DNA of 64,000 nucleotides from Bacillus horti (lineage in GTDB: Bacteria > Bacillota > Bacilli > Caldalkalibacillales > JCM-10596), in the NCBI RefSeq assembly GCF_030813115.1, contig NZ_JAUSTY010000012.1, positions 62,001-126,000 on the forward strand. Reading direction: 5' to 3'. Shown piece by piece: positions 1 through 9,328 of the stretch. The notes below the pieces were generated by a model. It made no database searches and was not told where the DNA came from. It was given only the letters and a program-made list of their open reading frames with translations. The position numbers were made by a program, and so were the translations under genes. Each line of letters begins with the position of its first letter. The first letter of the stretch is position 1.

Positions 1-636
1 GCTTACAAGCGATTAAGAAACTCAACAAGGATTGCTGCTTTGATTACAGCGATCGGGGTTTCCTTACTCATCCAATATACAATGATTTTCTTTAGAGGCA
101 CACAGCCTGCTGCCTATCCTAGTAATGTAGTAGCTAGTAGGAGAATCGACGTTTTTGGTGTATCGATTGACAGTCAAGCTTTGCTTATTTTAGGAGTAGC
201 CTTATTGCTGATGGTCATTTTACAGCTTGTGGTTCATCACACGAAAGTAGGAAAAGCGATGCGTGCCGTCTCTCATGATACAGAAGCGGCAAGACTGATG
301 GGAATTAATGTGGATAACACCATATCAGCAACGTTTGCTATAGGTTCATCCTTGGCTGGTGCTGCGGGAGTTATTTTTGGACTATATTATATTAAGATTG
401 AACCTTTAATGGGAATTATTCCAGGATTAAAAGCGTTCGTAGCAGCCGTTCTGGGAGGGATAGGAATTATCCCTGGAGCAATGGTTGGTGGACTACTGCT
501 AGGGCTGCTAGAATCTCTCGTTAGTGCTGCAGGGTATTCCATGTGGAGAGACGCTGTTGTTTTTATCGTTTTAATCCTTATTCTTATCTTTAAACCTGCT
601 GGCCTCCTAGGTAAAAATATTCGGGAGAAAGTGTAG
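1..636 (+). CDS. livH: Branched-chain amino acid ABC transporter permease LivH (5' end cut)
   Basis: Inner-membrane permease half of a high-affinity leucine/isoleucine/valine-type importer. The reading frame is open from base 1, so the true start lies upstream of the window; about 211 C-terminal residues are present. They include the family-typical stretch with VGKAMRAVSHDTEAARLMGI (the cytoplasmic loop that contacts the ATPases) followed by hydrophobic segments rich in Gly and Leu, ending with GLLGKNIREKV. livM, livG and livF follow immediately with no gaps, which fixes the role. The periplasmic-type binding protein LivK is not in view and may lie upstream. Substrate could also be another amino acid or a short amide or urea, since these importers are hard to tell apart by sequence. 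Confidence 0.9.
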   Translation, partial: AYKRLRNSTRIAALITAIGVSLLIQYTMIFFRGTQPAAYPSNVVASRRIDVFGVSIDSQALLILGVALLLMVILQLVVHHTKVGKAMRAVSHDTEAARLMGINVDNTISATFAIGSSLAGAAGVIFGLYYIKIEPLMGIIPGLKAFVAAVLGGIGIIPGAMVGGLLLGLLESLVSAAGYSMWRDAVVFIVLILILIFKPAGLLGKNIREKV

Positions 637-1596
637 GTGAGTAATATGAAGAAGCGTGGTTCTAAATTTTACTGGTCCATGATCCTTTTGTCCTTTGTTT
701 TTTACGTTGTCACACAGATCCTAATCAGTACAGGTATCATTAATCCTTTCTATACAAACCTATTACATTTAATCGGCATTAACGTTATGTTCGCGATAAG
801 CTTGCACTTAATTATTGGGATTACAGGTCAGTTCTCTATTGGACATGCCGGTTTTATCTCTATTGGTGCTTATGCGTCCGCTATTATTACGATGAAGCTA
901 GGTCTTCCTTTCCCGCTAGCCTTACTTGTAGCTGGTATAGCTGCTGCTTTAGCTGGCTTGTTAATCGGGATTCCTACACTCCGTTTAAAAGGTGATTATT
1001 TAGCCATTGCCACGCTCGGCTTTGGTGAAATTGTCCGCATCGTCTTTCTTAATATCGATTATATAGGAGGAGCTGCGGGGATGCGTGTGTCCCATATGAC
1101 GAACTGGACATGGGTTTTCCTCCTCGCCTTCTTCACAATTATCATCATTATTAACTTCACCAATTCAACTCATGGTAGAGCATGTATTGCTACTAGAGAT
1201 AATGAAGTAGCAGCAGATGCTATGGGCATTAATACAACCCTTTATAAGGTCATTGCGTTTGTGCTTGGTGCCTTTTTGGCTGGAATAGCAGGGGCACTTT
1301 TTGCCCATAACAACTATTTTATCCAACCAGGAAACTTCGGCTTTTTAAGGTCGATAGAAATTCTCATTTTCGTGGTTATTGGTGGATTAGGAAGCTTGTC
1401 TGGCTCTATTATTGCTGCGGCATTGCTGACCATCATTAATCTTTTCCTACAGGAGTACCCAGAGACACGTATGATTCTATATAGCTTAATCCTATTAGTC
1501 ATCATGCTTTATCGACCTAAAGGGTTAATGGGGAATGTAGAGCTTTCTCAGCTTCTAGGGAAGAAACGTTTGCGCACGAAGGGTGGGAGTAGCTAA
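637..1596 (+). CDS. livM: Branched-chain amino acid ABC transporter permease LivM
   Basis: Second permease subunit of the LivHMGF importer, 319 residues with about 8-9 hydrophobic segments. The HAGFISIGAYASAI and PTLRLKGDYLAIATLGFGEI stretches are typical of LivM. It begins directly after the livH stop. A GTG start at 637 or an ATG at 646 (AGGTGA just upstream) are both possible. It overlaps livG by one base (TAATG), pointing to translational coupling. Family assignment is firm; exact substrate is inferred from family only. Confidence 0.92.
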   Translation: MSNMKKRGSKFYWSMILLSFVFYVVTQILISTGIINPFYTNLLHLIGINVMFAISLHLIIGITGQFSIGHAGFISIGAYASAIITMKLGLPFPLALLVAGIAAALAGLLIGIPTLRLKGDYLAIATLGFGEIVRIVFLNIDYIGGAAGMRVSHMTNWTWVFLLAFFTIIIIINFTNSTHGRACIATRDNEVAADAMGINTTLYKVIAFVLGAFLAGIAGALFAHNNYFIQPGNFGFLRSIEILIFVVIGGLGSLSGSIIAAALLTIINLFLQEYPETRMILYSLILLVIMLYRPKGLMGNVELSQLLGKKRLRTKGGSS

Positions 1597-2396
1597 TGGA
1601 AAAGGAGCCGCTAAAGGAGCCATTAAAAGAGCCGTTACTGAAGCTAGACAAAGTAGGCATAAGATTTGGTGGATTAAAGGCTGTATCTGATGTGGATTTA
1701 GAGCTGTATGATAATGAGCTTGTGGGCTTAATCGGCCCTAACGGTGCAGGAAAAACAACTATCTTCAATCAGCTTACAGGTGTTTATATCCCTACTGAGG
1801 GTGATATTTTCTTTAGAGGAGAAAGAATAAATGGCTTACTGCCGTACAAAATTACGCGAAAAGGGATGAGTCGGACATTTCAAAACATCAGACTGTTTGA
1901 CGACTTATCTGTGTTAGATAATGTTAAGGTAGCGTATCACTCTTTATCAAAGCACGGACTTCTGAGCACACTTTTCAGATTACCAGCTCATTTTAAAGGA
2001 GAGCAGGAAATTGAAGAAAAAGCACTTAAGTTCCTAGAGATTTTTCGCCTTGATCATTTGCGTGATGAACAAGCAAAAAATCTCCCGTATGGTCAACAAA
2101 GACGACTTGAGATCGCTAGAGCGTTAGCAGCTGAGCCGAAGATTCTACTGCTTGATGAACCGGCAGCAGGTATGAATACACAAGAGACGAACCAATTAAT
2201 GAACCTTATTTCTTTTATTCGTGAAGAGTTTAAGCTAACAATATTGCTGATTGAACATGATATGTCCCTAGTTATGGGAATTTGTGAAAGAATTTATGTG
2301 CTAGATCATGGTCAACTGATTGCTCAAGGGTCTCCAGAAGAGGTTAGAAACGATCCTAAAGTTATTGAGGCATACTTAGGGGAGGAGATCACATAA
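1596..2396 (+). CDS. livG: Branched-chain amino acid ABC transporter ATPase LivG
   Basis: Cytoplasmic ATPase subunit, 266 residues. Walker A is GPNGAGKTT, followed by the Q-loop in SRTFQNIRLFDDLSV, a signature region NLPYGQQRRLEIARAL (variant of LSGGQ, usual for LivG) and Walker B ILLLDEPAAGMN. The N-terminus carries an unusual short repeat of KEPLKEPLKEPL before the ABC domain. It sits in the livHMGF operon, overlapping livM by one base and livF by one base, with a GGGTGGGAG ribosome-binding site. LivG pairs with LivF to drive import. Confidence 0.93.
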   Translation: MEKEPLKEPLKEPLLKLDKVGIRFGGLKAVSDVDLELYDNELVGLIGPNGAGKTTIFNQLTGVYIPTEGDIFFRGERINGLLPYKITRKGMSRTFQNIRLFDDLSVLDNVKVAYHSLSKHGLLSTLFRLPAHFKGEQEIEEKALKFLEIFRLDHLRDEQAKNLPYGQQRRLEIARALAAEPKILLLDEPAAGMNTQETNQLMNLISFIREEFKLTILLIEHDMSLVMGICERIYVLDHGQLIAQGSPEEVRNDPKVIEAYLGEEIT

Positions 2397-3103
2397 TGCT
2401 ACAGATCGATCAACTAGATATCTATTATGGGATGATTCACGCCCTTAAGGAAGTTTCGTTAGAGGTGCATGAAGGTGAAATTGTCTCTTTAATTGGGGCA
2501 AATGGAGCGGGGAAAAGCACACTCCTCAAAACCATCTCTGGTCTCATTAAACCCAAAAAAGGAGATATTCAATACCTCGGGTCTTCTATAGCAGGAAAGC
2601 CAGCACAGGGTATTGTTAAGGTTGGGATATCTCATGTTCCTGAGGGAAGGCGTGTTTTTGCTAATATGTCTGTAGAGGAGAATCTTGAGTTAGGTGCTTA
2701 TTTACGTAAGGATCGTGAGGGAATTCGTCAGGATTTTAAAAAGGTATATGACCTGTTTCCTCGTTTATTTGAACGAAAAAAGCAGCTTTCAGGAACATTA
2801 TCTGGTGGAGAGCAACAGATGCTTGCAATTGGTCGGGCGATTATGGCGAAGCCTAAGCTTTTATTACTAGATGAGCCTTCAATGGGATTGGCTCCGATCA
2901 TTGTAAAATCCATTTTTGAAATCATTGAAGAGATTAATAAAGAAGGAACAACCATTCTTTTAGTCGAGCAAAATGCTAACATTGCCTTATCTGTAGCGAA
3001 TCGGGCTTATGTGCTTGAAACAGGTCATGTAGTGCTGTCTGGAGCCGCACAGGAGGTTCGAGAAAGTGAATTGGTGAAAGAGGCTTATCTCGGAGGGCAT
3101 TAA
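2396..3103 (+). CDS. livF: Branched-chain amino acid ABC transporter ATPase LivF
   Basis: Second ATPase of the importer, 235 residues. Walker A GANGAGKST, signature LSGGEQQMLAIGRA and Walker B LLLLDEPSMGLAP are all intact, and the PEGRRVFANMSVEENL stretch is characteristic of LivF. Its start overlaps the livG stop (TAATG) and has GGGGAGGAG upstream. It is the last gene of the operon: a Rho-independent terminator follows about 55 bases later. Confidence 0.93.
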   Translation: MLQIDQLDIYYGMIHALKEVSLEVHEGEIVSLIGANGAGKSTLLKTISGLIKPKKGDIQYLGSSIAGKPAQGIVKVGISHVPEGRRVFANMSVEENLELGAYLRKDREGIRQDFKKVYDLFPRLFERKKQLSGTLSGGEQQMLAIGRAIMAKPKLLLLDEPSMGLAPIIVKSIFEIIEEINKEGTTILLVEQNANIALSVANRAYVLETGHVVLSGAAQEVRESELVKEAYLGGH

Positions 3104-3157
3104 ATGAAGGACCAAATGTACGAATGGTATGTATAGAGTTCAGTTCATTAAATGAAC

Positions 3158-3209
3158 AGGGCTGTCCCAAAAAAAGTAGATTTTTCTGCTTAGGGATAGT
3201 CCTTTTTTT
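3158..3209 (+). terminator. Rho-independent terminator of livHMGF
   Basis: AGGGCTGTCCC (3158-3168) pairs over all 11 positions, counting G-U pairs, with GGGATAGTCCT (3193-3203), and a run of seven T follows. It lies just after livF. Confidence 0.85.
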
Positions 3210-3334
3210 GCTTCTACAAAACTTCCTATAATAAGACAAATCCAGCAATTGACAATTTTTCTGAAAAATAATACGATTAAAAAAATTAAAAAGGGACAAG
3301 GTCAAGCTTGAAAATATGAAAAAGGAGAGGAATT

Positions 3335-5860
3335 ATGAAAGCGGTAACAAAAACACTTGTTTTTTTGCTCACATTCATGTTAGCGTTCCACCCGGGGCTT
3401 GTTTCAGATGCTGTCCGAGGTGCAGCCTTAGAGGCAAACACGACATTGAATCTTGTTGACCTTCCTATCGGAGAAGGAATGACAAAGGATCAATTCGACA
3501 AGAGATTACCTAAGGAGGTAGAAGAGGAAGAGGCGGAGGAAGAGATTGGTGAGGAGGAGAAGGGGGAGCAAGACACTGTAGCAGAGCAGGAAGAGCAGGG
3601 GTATGCGGCAGATCTTGAATGGCAATCCATTACATTTGGACAATCCACGGATTTAAACTTTGCCTCCAATGTTCTTCCGGAAAAAGTGGGGACCAACTAT
3701 GCTGATCCTGAAGTGCCAGGGACAATAGAAGGAACCATAGTATTAGAAAGCAGAGGTGGAAAGCTTGCTTCTGGACATGATGGATTAACATTCTATTATA
3801 CGAAGGTAGATGCTTATGAGTATAATTTTGTTCTAGAAGCAGATATGATTATTGAACAGTTTGGACCGGAAACGGGGGTAGCTCCTAATTCACAGGACAG
3901 TGCAGGTATCATGGTTCGGGATGCTAATGGGGGAGCACGTCAGGATCCTATGATTCCAGGCTTTGAAGAGGTTCCTGCCGCTTCTAACATTTTTGGTGTA
4001 GGCATGATGCGTCATGGAATAAGTCCTATTTATCGAACGGGTGTAGAATATCCTTGGGGGAACTTAGGCAGTCGCTTAACAGCGTCTAGATTCGATCAAG
4101 GAATAGGTTTAGTAACGGATACACCTATTCGAGTGAAGCTTGAGAGAACGGATACTCACTTTATCATGTCAGCTACTTTTGTCGATCCTAATCATCCTGA
4201 TGCTGGAGAAGTGACTGTTGAGAAAAGCATAGAAGGAGCAGATTTGGTTCAAGTGATTGACTCTGATTATATGTATGTAGGTTTTTATGCGGCTAGGAAT
4301 GCCAAAATGCTTATTCAAAATGCAAGTATTTCTTTAAGTCCAGCAAATACTCTGCCATCTCCTCCTGAAGAACCACCTGCTCCACCTGAAGCTAGTTTAG
4401 CTTTATTATCAGCACCTCAGTCTGGTTCTGAGGAATATACCTTAAAGACTATTGTTAACTATGGTGGAGTTATTAGAATTGTGCAGGACGGTCAGACAGT
4501 CCTGCGGCACGGATTGATTGAAGCCAATCAGGTTTTTGAATTTGATACAGCATTAGCGAATGACGAAAATCAGTTTCGTATCTTTTATTCTCCTAGGGGA
4601 GCGCCATCCAATTCTACCGTTGTGACCAATCTAACGGTTACAAAAAAGATTTTTAATAGTGGAGCTGGTTTGTTTGCTGCCCCTAATGGTAGCTCAGAAG
4701 GTGACGGTACAGTAGATAGCCCTCTGGACTTAGAGACAGCTATTCGTTACGTGCTCCCTGGTGAGACTGTATTTATGCGTGGTGGTACCTATACGCCTTC
4801 TTCGATGATTACGATAAGAAAAGAGTATAGTGGTGAAGAGGGCAAGCGAAAAACCCTTGCTCCGTATAATGGGGAAAGAGTCATCATTGATGGGCAGGAG
4901 AGCTTAAATAATGTTCTGCAGCTACAGGCTGACTATTGGCATTTATATGGGTTTGAAATTACTCGAGCTCAGACGACAGGAATGAGACTTAGTGGGGATC
5001 ATAACATCGTAGAAATGATGACCTTTAATTATAACGGGGATACGGGCTTCCATATTAGTGGAGGTGGCTTTGATCCAGAGCTGTGGCCGAAGTATAATCT
5101 TGTTTTAAATTGTGAATCCCATGATAATCGCGATCCTTCAGACATTAATGCTGACGGGTTTGCTGCTAAGCTAGGTGTGGGTGTAGGCAATGTCTTTAGA
5201 GGTAACATTGCTCATCATAATATAGATGATGGCTGGGATCTTTATAATAGGACGAATGAAGGAGCGAATATGCCGATATTGCTTGAGGGGAACATTTCTT
5301 ATTCCAATGGAAAGCTAAGTAACGGCTATAATCAGCATGGTGATACAGGAAACGGCTTTAAACTGGGTGGGGAAGGTTTACCAGTCAATCATGTCGTACG
5401 GAATAATATCGCTTTCGATAACAACATGGATGGCTTCTCCGATAACTTTAATCCAGGAGCGCTAGAAATAGAAAACAATACGTCCTTTAATAATAAAAGG
5501 TTTAACTTTATCTTTAGAATTAATCCGTATTTTACACCAGAGCAGCAAGGTATTTTTAGAAATAATTTATCCTTCCACACGAATCCAGAGGGTAAGCTAG
5601 CGGATTTCGTATCTGGTGATGTGGACGCCACAAACTTCTTTTTTGACGGAGAAAAAACGGTGAATAGCTCTGGTGTAGTGGTACACGCCTCAGATTTTGT
5701 ACATCTAAATGCTCCTCCCTTCTATGAGCGAGGGGAAAATGGGGAAATTATCTGGGGAGACTTTCTTAGATTAATTCCAAAAAGTTTACTGAACGCTCGA
5801 GGTATAAATGGAGGACACGTTGGAGCTCTCCCTGCCAATCCAATAGCACCACAGCCATAA
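3335..5860 (+). CDS. Secreted family-9-type pectate lyase (right-handed beta-helix)
   Basis: An 841-residue exported protein with an N-terminal signal peptide (about 1-30). A very acidic Glu-rich linker (about 55-90) follows, then a beta-sandwich-like region (about 95-345), a Pro-rich hinge (EEPPAPPEA), a second small domain and a C-terminal beta-helix (about 450-830). The helix carries the calcium and catalytic residues of polysaccharide lyase family 9. D607 (NADGF), D631, D632 and D635 (DDGWD) and K676 (GFKLGG) show spacings close to Dickeya Pel9A D209, D233, D234, D237 and K273. The inferred role is beta-elimination of polygalacturonate or a related uronan outside the cell. AAAGGAGAGG precedes the ATG. 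No uronate-catabolism genes are adjacent, so the real substrate is uncertain. Confidence 0.8.
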   Translation: MKAVTKTLVFLLTFMLAFHPGLVSDAVRGAALEANTTLNLVDLPIGEGMTKDQFDKRLPKEVEEEEAEEEIGEEEKGEQDTVAEQEEQGYAADLEWQSITFGQSTDLNFASNVLPEKVGTNYADPEVPGTIEGTIVLESRGGKLASGHDGLTFYYTKVDAYEYNFVLEADMIIEQFGPETGVAPNSQDSAGIMVRDANGGARQDPMIPGFEEVPAASNIFGVGMMRHGISPIYRTGVEYPWGNLGSRLTASRFDQGIGLVTDTPIRVKLERTDTHFIMSATFVDPNHPDAGEVTVEKSIEGADLVQVIDSDYMYVGFYAARNAKMLIQNASISLSPANTLPSPPEEPPAPPEASLALLSAPQSGSEEYTLKTIVNYGGVIRIVQDGQTVLRHGLIEANQVFEFDTALANDENQFRIFYSPRGAPSNSTVVTNLTVTKKIFNSGAGLFAAPNGSSEGDGTVDSPLDLETAIRYVLPGETVFMRGGTYTPSSMITIRKEYSGEEGKRKTLAPYNGERVIIDGQESLNNVLQLQADYWHLYGFEITRAQTTGMRLSGDHNIVEMMTFNYNGDTGFHISGGGFDPELWPKYNLVLNCESHDNRDPSDINADGFAAKLGVGVGNVFRGNIAHHNIDDGWDLYNRTNEGANMPILLEGNISYSNGKLSNGYNQHGDTGNGFKLGGEGLPVNHVVRNNIAFDNNMDGFSDNFNPGALEIENNTSFNNKRFNFIFRINPYFTPEQQGIFRNNLSFHTNPEGKLADFVSGDVDATNFFFDGEKTVNSSGVVVHASDFVHLNAPPFYERGENGEIIWGDFLRLIPKSLLNARGINGGHVGALPANPIAPQP

Positions 5861-5896
5861 GTAGTTTCTTAAAGTATAATCCATATGCTTCATATA

Positions 5897-5943
5897 AAAA
5901 GACGCTTCTATCCCACTATTCATGTGGTTTAAGAGGCGTCTTA
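5897..5943. terminator. Hairpin terminator between convergent genes
   Basis: AAGACGCTTCT (5899-5909) pairs with AGAGGCGTCTT (5932-5942) with one G-U pair. On the minus strand the stem is followed by TTTTTATATG, so it best serves the leftward gene ending at 5992. It may also stop readthrough from the lyase gene. Confidence 0.75.
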
Positions 5944-5991
5944 TACGTTAAGAGTTACTATCTTTACAGATTACTTCATTCATTAGGCTTC

Positions 5992-6477
5992 CTATAGAAT
6001 AGAGAATCCTTCATCGGTTAAGTAATGCTCAGCTTCCTCGCGTGTTGTACATACCATTTCTAAACTAAGGCCAGAGTAGATATACCATAAATCATCTTCA
6101 AATTTTAGGACTAGAGTATGACCCTCCTCATCCTTCCATTTCTGTTCATGACTGCTTTGTTCTCCTTGACCATCCTCAGTTCTAGAGGAAGCTTCACTTT
6201 GTACGGAAAGGGAGTATATGGATTTGGTTACAAGATCTCGTAGCTCTTCCTCTGAGAAATCCCGTATATTAATGAAGCCCTTTTCATCCGTTTCATAGCC
6301 TTGTAATAATCCAGCGTATATAAATCCATTACCATTTGGATGGAGATGGAAAGCGACTATTTTTTTGTCGTGTACACTTTTATCGTAATGGAAGTTGACG
6401 CGTTTAAGGGATACATTTTTTCGCTGTAATTCAGGAAAGGATTCTAATAGCTTTATTTTTTGTTCGAAACTTAGCAT
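5992..6477 (-). CDS. Conserved hypothetical protein, Bacillales type
   Basis: A soluble, acidic protein of 161 residues with no signal peptide or membrane segment. I recognise no named domain. The N-terminal half (LSFEQKIKLLESFPEL, then FHYDKS and AFHLHPNGNGFIYAGLL) looks like a compact conserved module; the middle is Ser/Glu-rich and probably disordered, and the C-terminus ends with a short beta-rich piece (LVLKFEDDLWYIYSGLS). The ATG at 6477 is preferred because GGAGG lies about seven bases upstream; an ATG at 6495 lacks such a site. It stands alone between convergent and divergent neighbours. Function unknown. Confidence 0.7.
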   Translation of the reverse strand: MLSFEQKIKLLESFPELQRKNVSLKRVNFHYDKSVHDKKIVAFHLHPNGNGFIYAGLLQGYETDEKGFINIRDFSEEELRDLVTKSIYSLSVQSEASSRTEDGQGEQSSHEQKWKDEEGHTLVLKFEDDLWYIYSGLSLEMVCTTREEAEHYLTDEGFSIL

Positions 6478-6565
6478 GTATGGCCTCCAGATCAAGTTAT
6501 ATCGTGTCTGTGATTATATCACCTCTTGGTTCTTCTGAAAAGTTTCAGTTCCTTCTACTCGAATA

Positions 6566-9169
6566 CTATAAGAGCTTCAGCTCCTGAGCAACAAGAAGAG
6601 CCTGAGTACGAGAAGTTACATGTAGCTTTTCATAGAGCCGAGAAAGATAGACCTTCACAGTTCCTTCCGATAACGCAAGCGCCTCTGCCATTTGCTTGTT
6701 GGTTGCTCCTGTTTGAAGCTGTCTCAGAAGGTTTAATTCGCTTTTTGTTAAAGGCTCGACGACAGGATCGAGAGTGGTTGATTGATGTGTTGATATTAGT
6801 TGATCAGCAGGAATTAGATCTAGAAGCTTTTGTATATATTTCTCCGAGACGTGAGTGGTTTTCCAATAAAAATCCCTTTGCTGAATCTCATTAAAATAAT
6901 AGTCCAACACTTCTTTCATTTTCAAACCCTCGTCAATAAAGCTCCGAATATACCCATTCTGCTCTCCTACTACCAATGCTTCGTGAATAAAAGGCAATGC
7001 AGCAGCTTTGCTTCCTATCTGAAATTGGAATATAGCCTGTAGGATACTAACCTCTACCATACTAGAAACTAATTGTTCTCGTTCCACCTGGGGTTTGAGC
7101 TGTTCGAGCAATTTTAAAGCTTCCTTTTCTTTTCCTTGCAGACCTAATAGGCGAATAAGGGTCATGTATTCATACTCCCTATTAAATGTTGGTCTGCTTT
7201 TAGAAGAAAGATTTAGCTCAGAGATTTCGTTCTTTGCTTGAGCTGCTTTTCCTTCCATTAGGTAAATACGACCCTTAAACGCTTTTAGTAGATCATGCCA
7301 CGGTAACAAGTCTTCTTTTTGAATTTCCTCTAGAGTCTCCTCGATTAGGGCATGAGCCTGATGATAGCGTTGTTCTACAATCTCAATCTGAGATCTTGTA
7401 ATCCGTATAGGCACAAGGAGACCAGCTATTCCATGCTTAAGCGCTGCTTTTTCGAGAATAGGAATGAGCTCTACGCATTGATCTAGTCTATTCCATTCAT
7501 AGTAGCCTTCACAAAGTGCTTGCTTTACATATAAGCTAATTAAAGAATCCTGCCAGCCATGTTTTTCTAGCACATGAGTAAACAGAGTCCCTACCTTCTC
7601 AGTATCCTGTGAAAGTATCCCTTTTAGTCCTAATGCTGTTCTTCGCACTAAAGGCTCCTTTTGATTAAAATTAAAGCTATAAAAGATAGGATTCCTAGGC
7701 AAAGATTTATTTAATAGCTTCTCACTGAAAGCAAGCCAGCTAGTAAAAGCACCGCTTGAGAAGACAAGGTTCGAGCGAACAAATAAAATTCCACTTTGGA
7801 TTTGCTTCCAACCCTCAGTTTGTTCTTGCCCGTCATGCAGCTGTTCAATGTGGGTTAATTCCTCCTCTGCCTGCTCTAAATCTCCAGTTACAACTAATAC
7901 AAAAGCGTATACTAGTGACAATCCAGGTTTGAGCTGTACATCTTTAGGAATACTTTTAAACCAGTGCAGTAGAGTTGAAAATTCCCCATTTTGCAGAACA
8001 ACGGGGATATGCTTTTCAAGGTAGCTTTGCACTAAAGTGAAGTCGTGTGCGTGAATGGCATACTCAATCGCTTCACCTAATAGCCCTCTTTGAGCAAACA
8101 ACTGACTTGCTACGATATTATAGTGCTTCCACTTCTCTGCATCTGCTTTTTTCAAGGCGTTCTGAAGAAACTTGGCAAATAGGTGGTGGTAACGAAACCA
8201 TTGCTGCTGGCCATCGAGAGGGACTAAAAACAGATTAAGATGTTTGATCGTATCTAGCATATGTACACTGTTATCAGCTTCGGTGATGTCCTTACAAATG
8301 GATGCGTCGAAGCGACGAAGAATCGCTGTTTTATATAAAAATTCAGTGATATCATCTGGAAGCTGGTCAACGACCTCATGAAACAAATAATCTGAGATAT
8401 GACCGTTACTTCTAAAATCTTCAATCATATTATTTAAGGATGTATGATTTTTAATAGAAAATAAAATTAACTGTAATCCAGTAATCCAGCCTTCCGTTAG
8501 CTTGGTAAAATGTTCAACTTGCTGTTGTGATAAGTGTTCCGTTTTATGCGCTCTATGATAAAGCTGTTCAGCCTCTGACACAGAGAATTGGAGATCTGTC
8601 ATGCCAATACTATAGCTTTCACCCTTTACTTCCCACTTAATCGTTGAAAAAGGAAGCTGCGTTCGAGTGGAAATGACTACATGGACAGATTCAGGTAAAT
8701 AGTCAATAAAATACGTCATGTGCTGATGAATGGTTGGCTGGTGAATGTTGTGATAATCATCTAACACAAGGATGATTTTTCGATCGATAGTGTACAGAAT
8801 ATTAATTAATTCATCTATAAAGGCAATAGTAGATAGACTTGATAGCGCTTCAGCTACCCGCATTACTTCGTCTTTTAAGCTTTCGGAAAGGGTTACTGTA
8901 AGACTATGCGAGACATATCTCCAAAAGCGTACCTCATCATTATCTCTATCATCTAGTGAAAGCCATGCACATTCTAGCTCAGCCTTTACTAACCATTGAG
9001 CTAGCAAGGAGGTTTTACCAAATCCTGCTGGTGCACATAAGCATGTAAGTCTCCCTTTTAATCCATCTGAAAGAGATGATAGTAAGTCTTCTCTTATAAC
9101 ATGGTTTTCCTTTGGCAAAGGAGCTATTAGTTTTGTTTTTAAAATGATCATATCCGTATGTGGAGTCAT
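6566..9169 (-). CDS. MalT-type LuxR-family ATP-dependent transcriptional regulator (LAL/STAND)
   Basis: An 867-residue regulator with the MalT layout. An N-terminal NTPase has Walker A APAGFGKTS (about 46-54) and Walker B IILVLDDYH (about 132-140). A long helical, TPR-like sensor region (about 350-780) follows, and a C-terminal LuxR-type helix-turn-helix (about 800-865; LTKSELNLLRQL, NKQMAEALALSEGTVKVYLS) ends the protein. In this family an inducer plus ATP drives oligomerisation and activation of sugar or surface genes. GAGGTGA precedes the ATG at 9169. It is transcribed away from the RCC1/SLH surface protein gene, with about 160 bases between them containing an inverted repeat, so that gene is a plausible target (inference). 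Inducer unknown. Confidence 0.88.
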   Translation of the reverse strand: MTPHTDMIILKTKLIAPLPKENHVIREDLLSSLSDGLKGRLTCLCAPAGFGKTSLLAQWLVKAELECAWLSLDDRDNDEVRFWRYVSHSLTVTLSESLKDEVMRVAEALSSLSTIAFIDELINILYTIDRKIILVLDDYHNIHQPTIHQHMTYFIDYLPESVHVVISTRTQLPFSTIKWEVKGESYSIGMTDLQFSVSEAEQLYHRAHKTEHLSQQQVEHFTKLTEGWITGLQLILFSIKNHTSLNNMIEDFRSNGHISDYLFHEVVDQLPDDITEFLYKTAILRRFDASICKDITEADNSVHMLDTIKHLNLFLVPLDGQQQWFRYHHLFAKFLQNALKKADAEKWKHYNIVASQLFAQRGLLGEAIEYAIHAHDFTLVQSYLEKHIPVVLQNGEFSTLLHWFKSIPKDVQLKPGLSLVYAFVLVVTGDLEQAEEELTHIEQLHDGQEQTEGWKQIQSGILFVRSNLVFSSGAFTSWLAFSEKLLNKSLPRNPIFYSFNFNQKEPLVRRTALGLKGILSQDTEKVGTLFTHVLEKHGWQDSLISLYVKQALCEGYYEWNRLDQCVELIPILEKAALKHGIAGLLVPIRITRSQIEIVEQRYHQAHALIEETLEEIQKEDLLPWHDLLKAFKGRIYLMEGKAAQAKNEISELNLSSKSRPTFNREYEYMTLIRLLGLQGKEKEALKLLEQLKPQVEREQLVSSMVEVSILQAIFQFQIGSKAAALPFIHEALVVGEQNGYIRSFIDEGLKMKEVLDYYFNEIQQRDFYWKTTHVSEKYIQKLLDLIPADQLISTHQSTTLDPVVEPLTKSELNLLRQLQTGATNKQMAEALALSEGTVKVYLSRLYEKLHVTSRTQALLVAQELKLL

Positions 9170-9245
9170 GGGTCACCTCAATCTAGAGTAACATTGAGTA
9201 AGCTCTTTTCCTTATTATACGAGATTTAGACGAAAAATGGCGAAA

Positions 9246-9263
9246 AATTAACTTTGGTTAATT
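9246..9263. promoter_or_regulatory. Inverted repeat, candidate operator in divergent region
   Basis: AATTAAC (9246-9252) and GTTAATT (9257-9263) are perfect inverted copies with a 4-base spacer, between the divergent LAL regulator and the SLH surface protein gene. Its position suggests a regulator-binding site; its AT-richness makes chance occurrence possible. Confidence 0.35.
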
Positions 9264-9328
9264 GTTTGTCATTTTTTATTTTGCTAGCATGAGGTGTACA
9301 AAAATTGTTAGGCTAGGGGAGATTGGCA

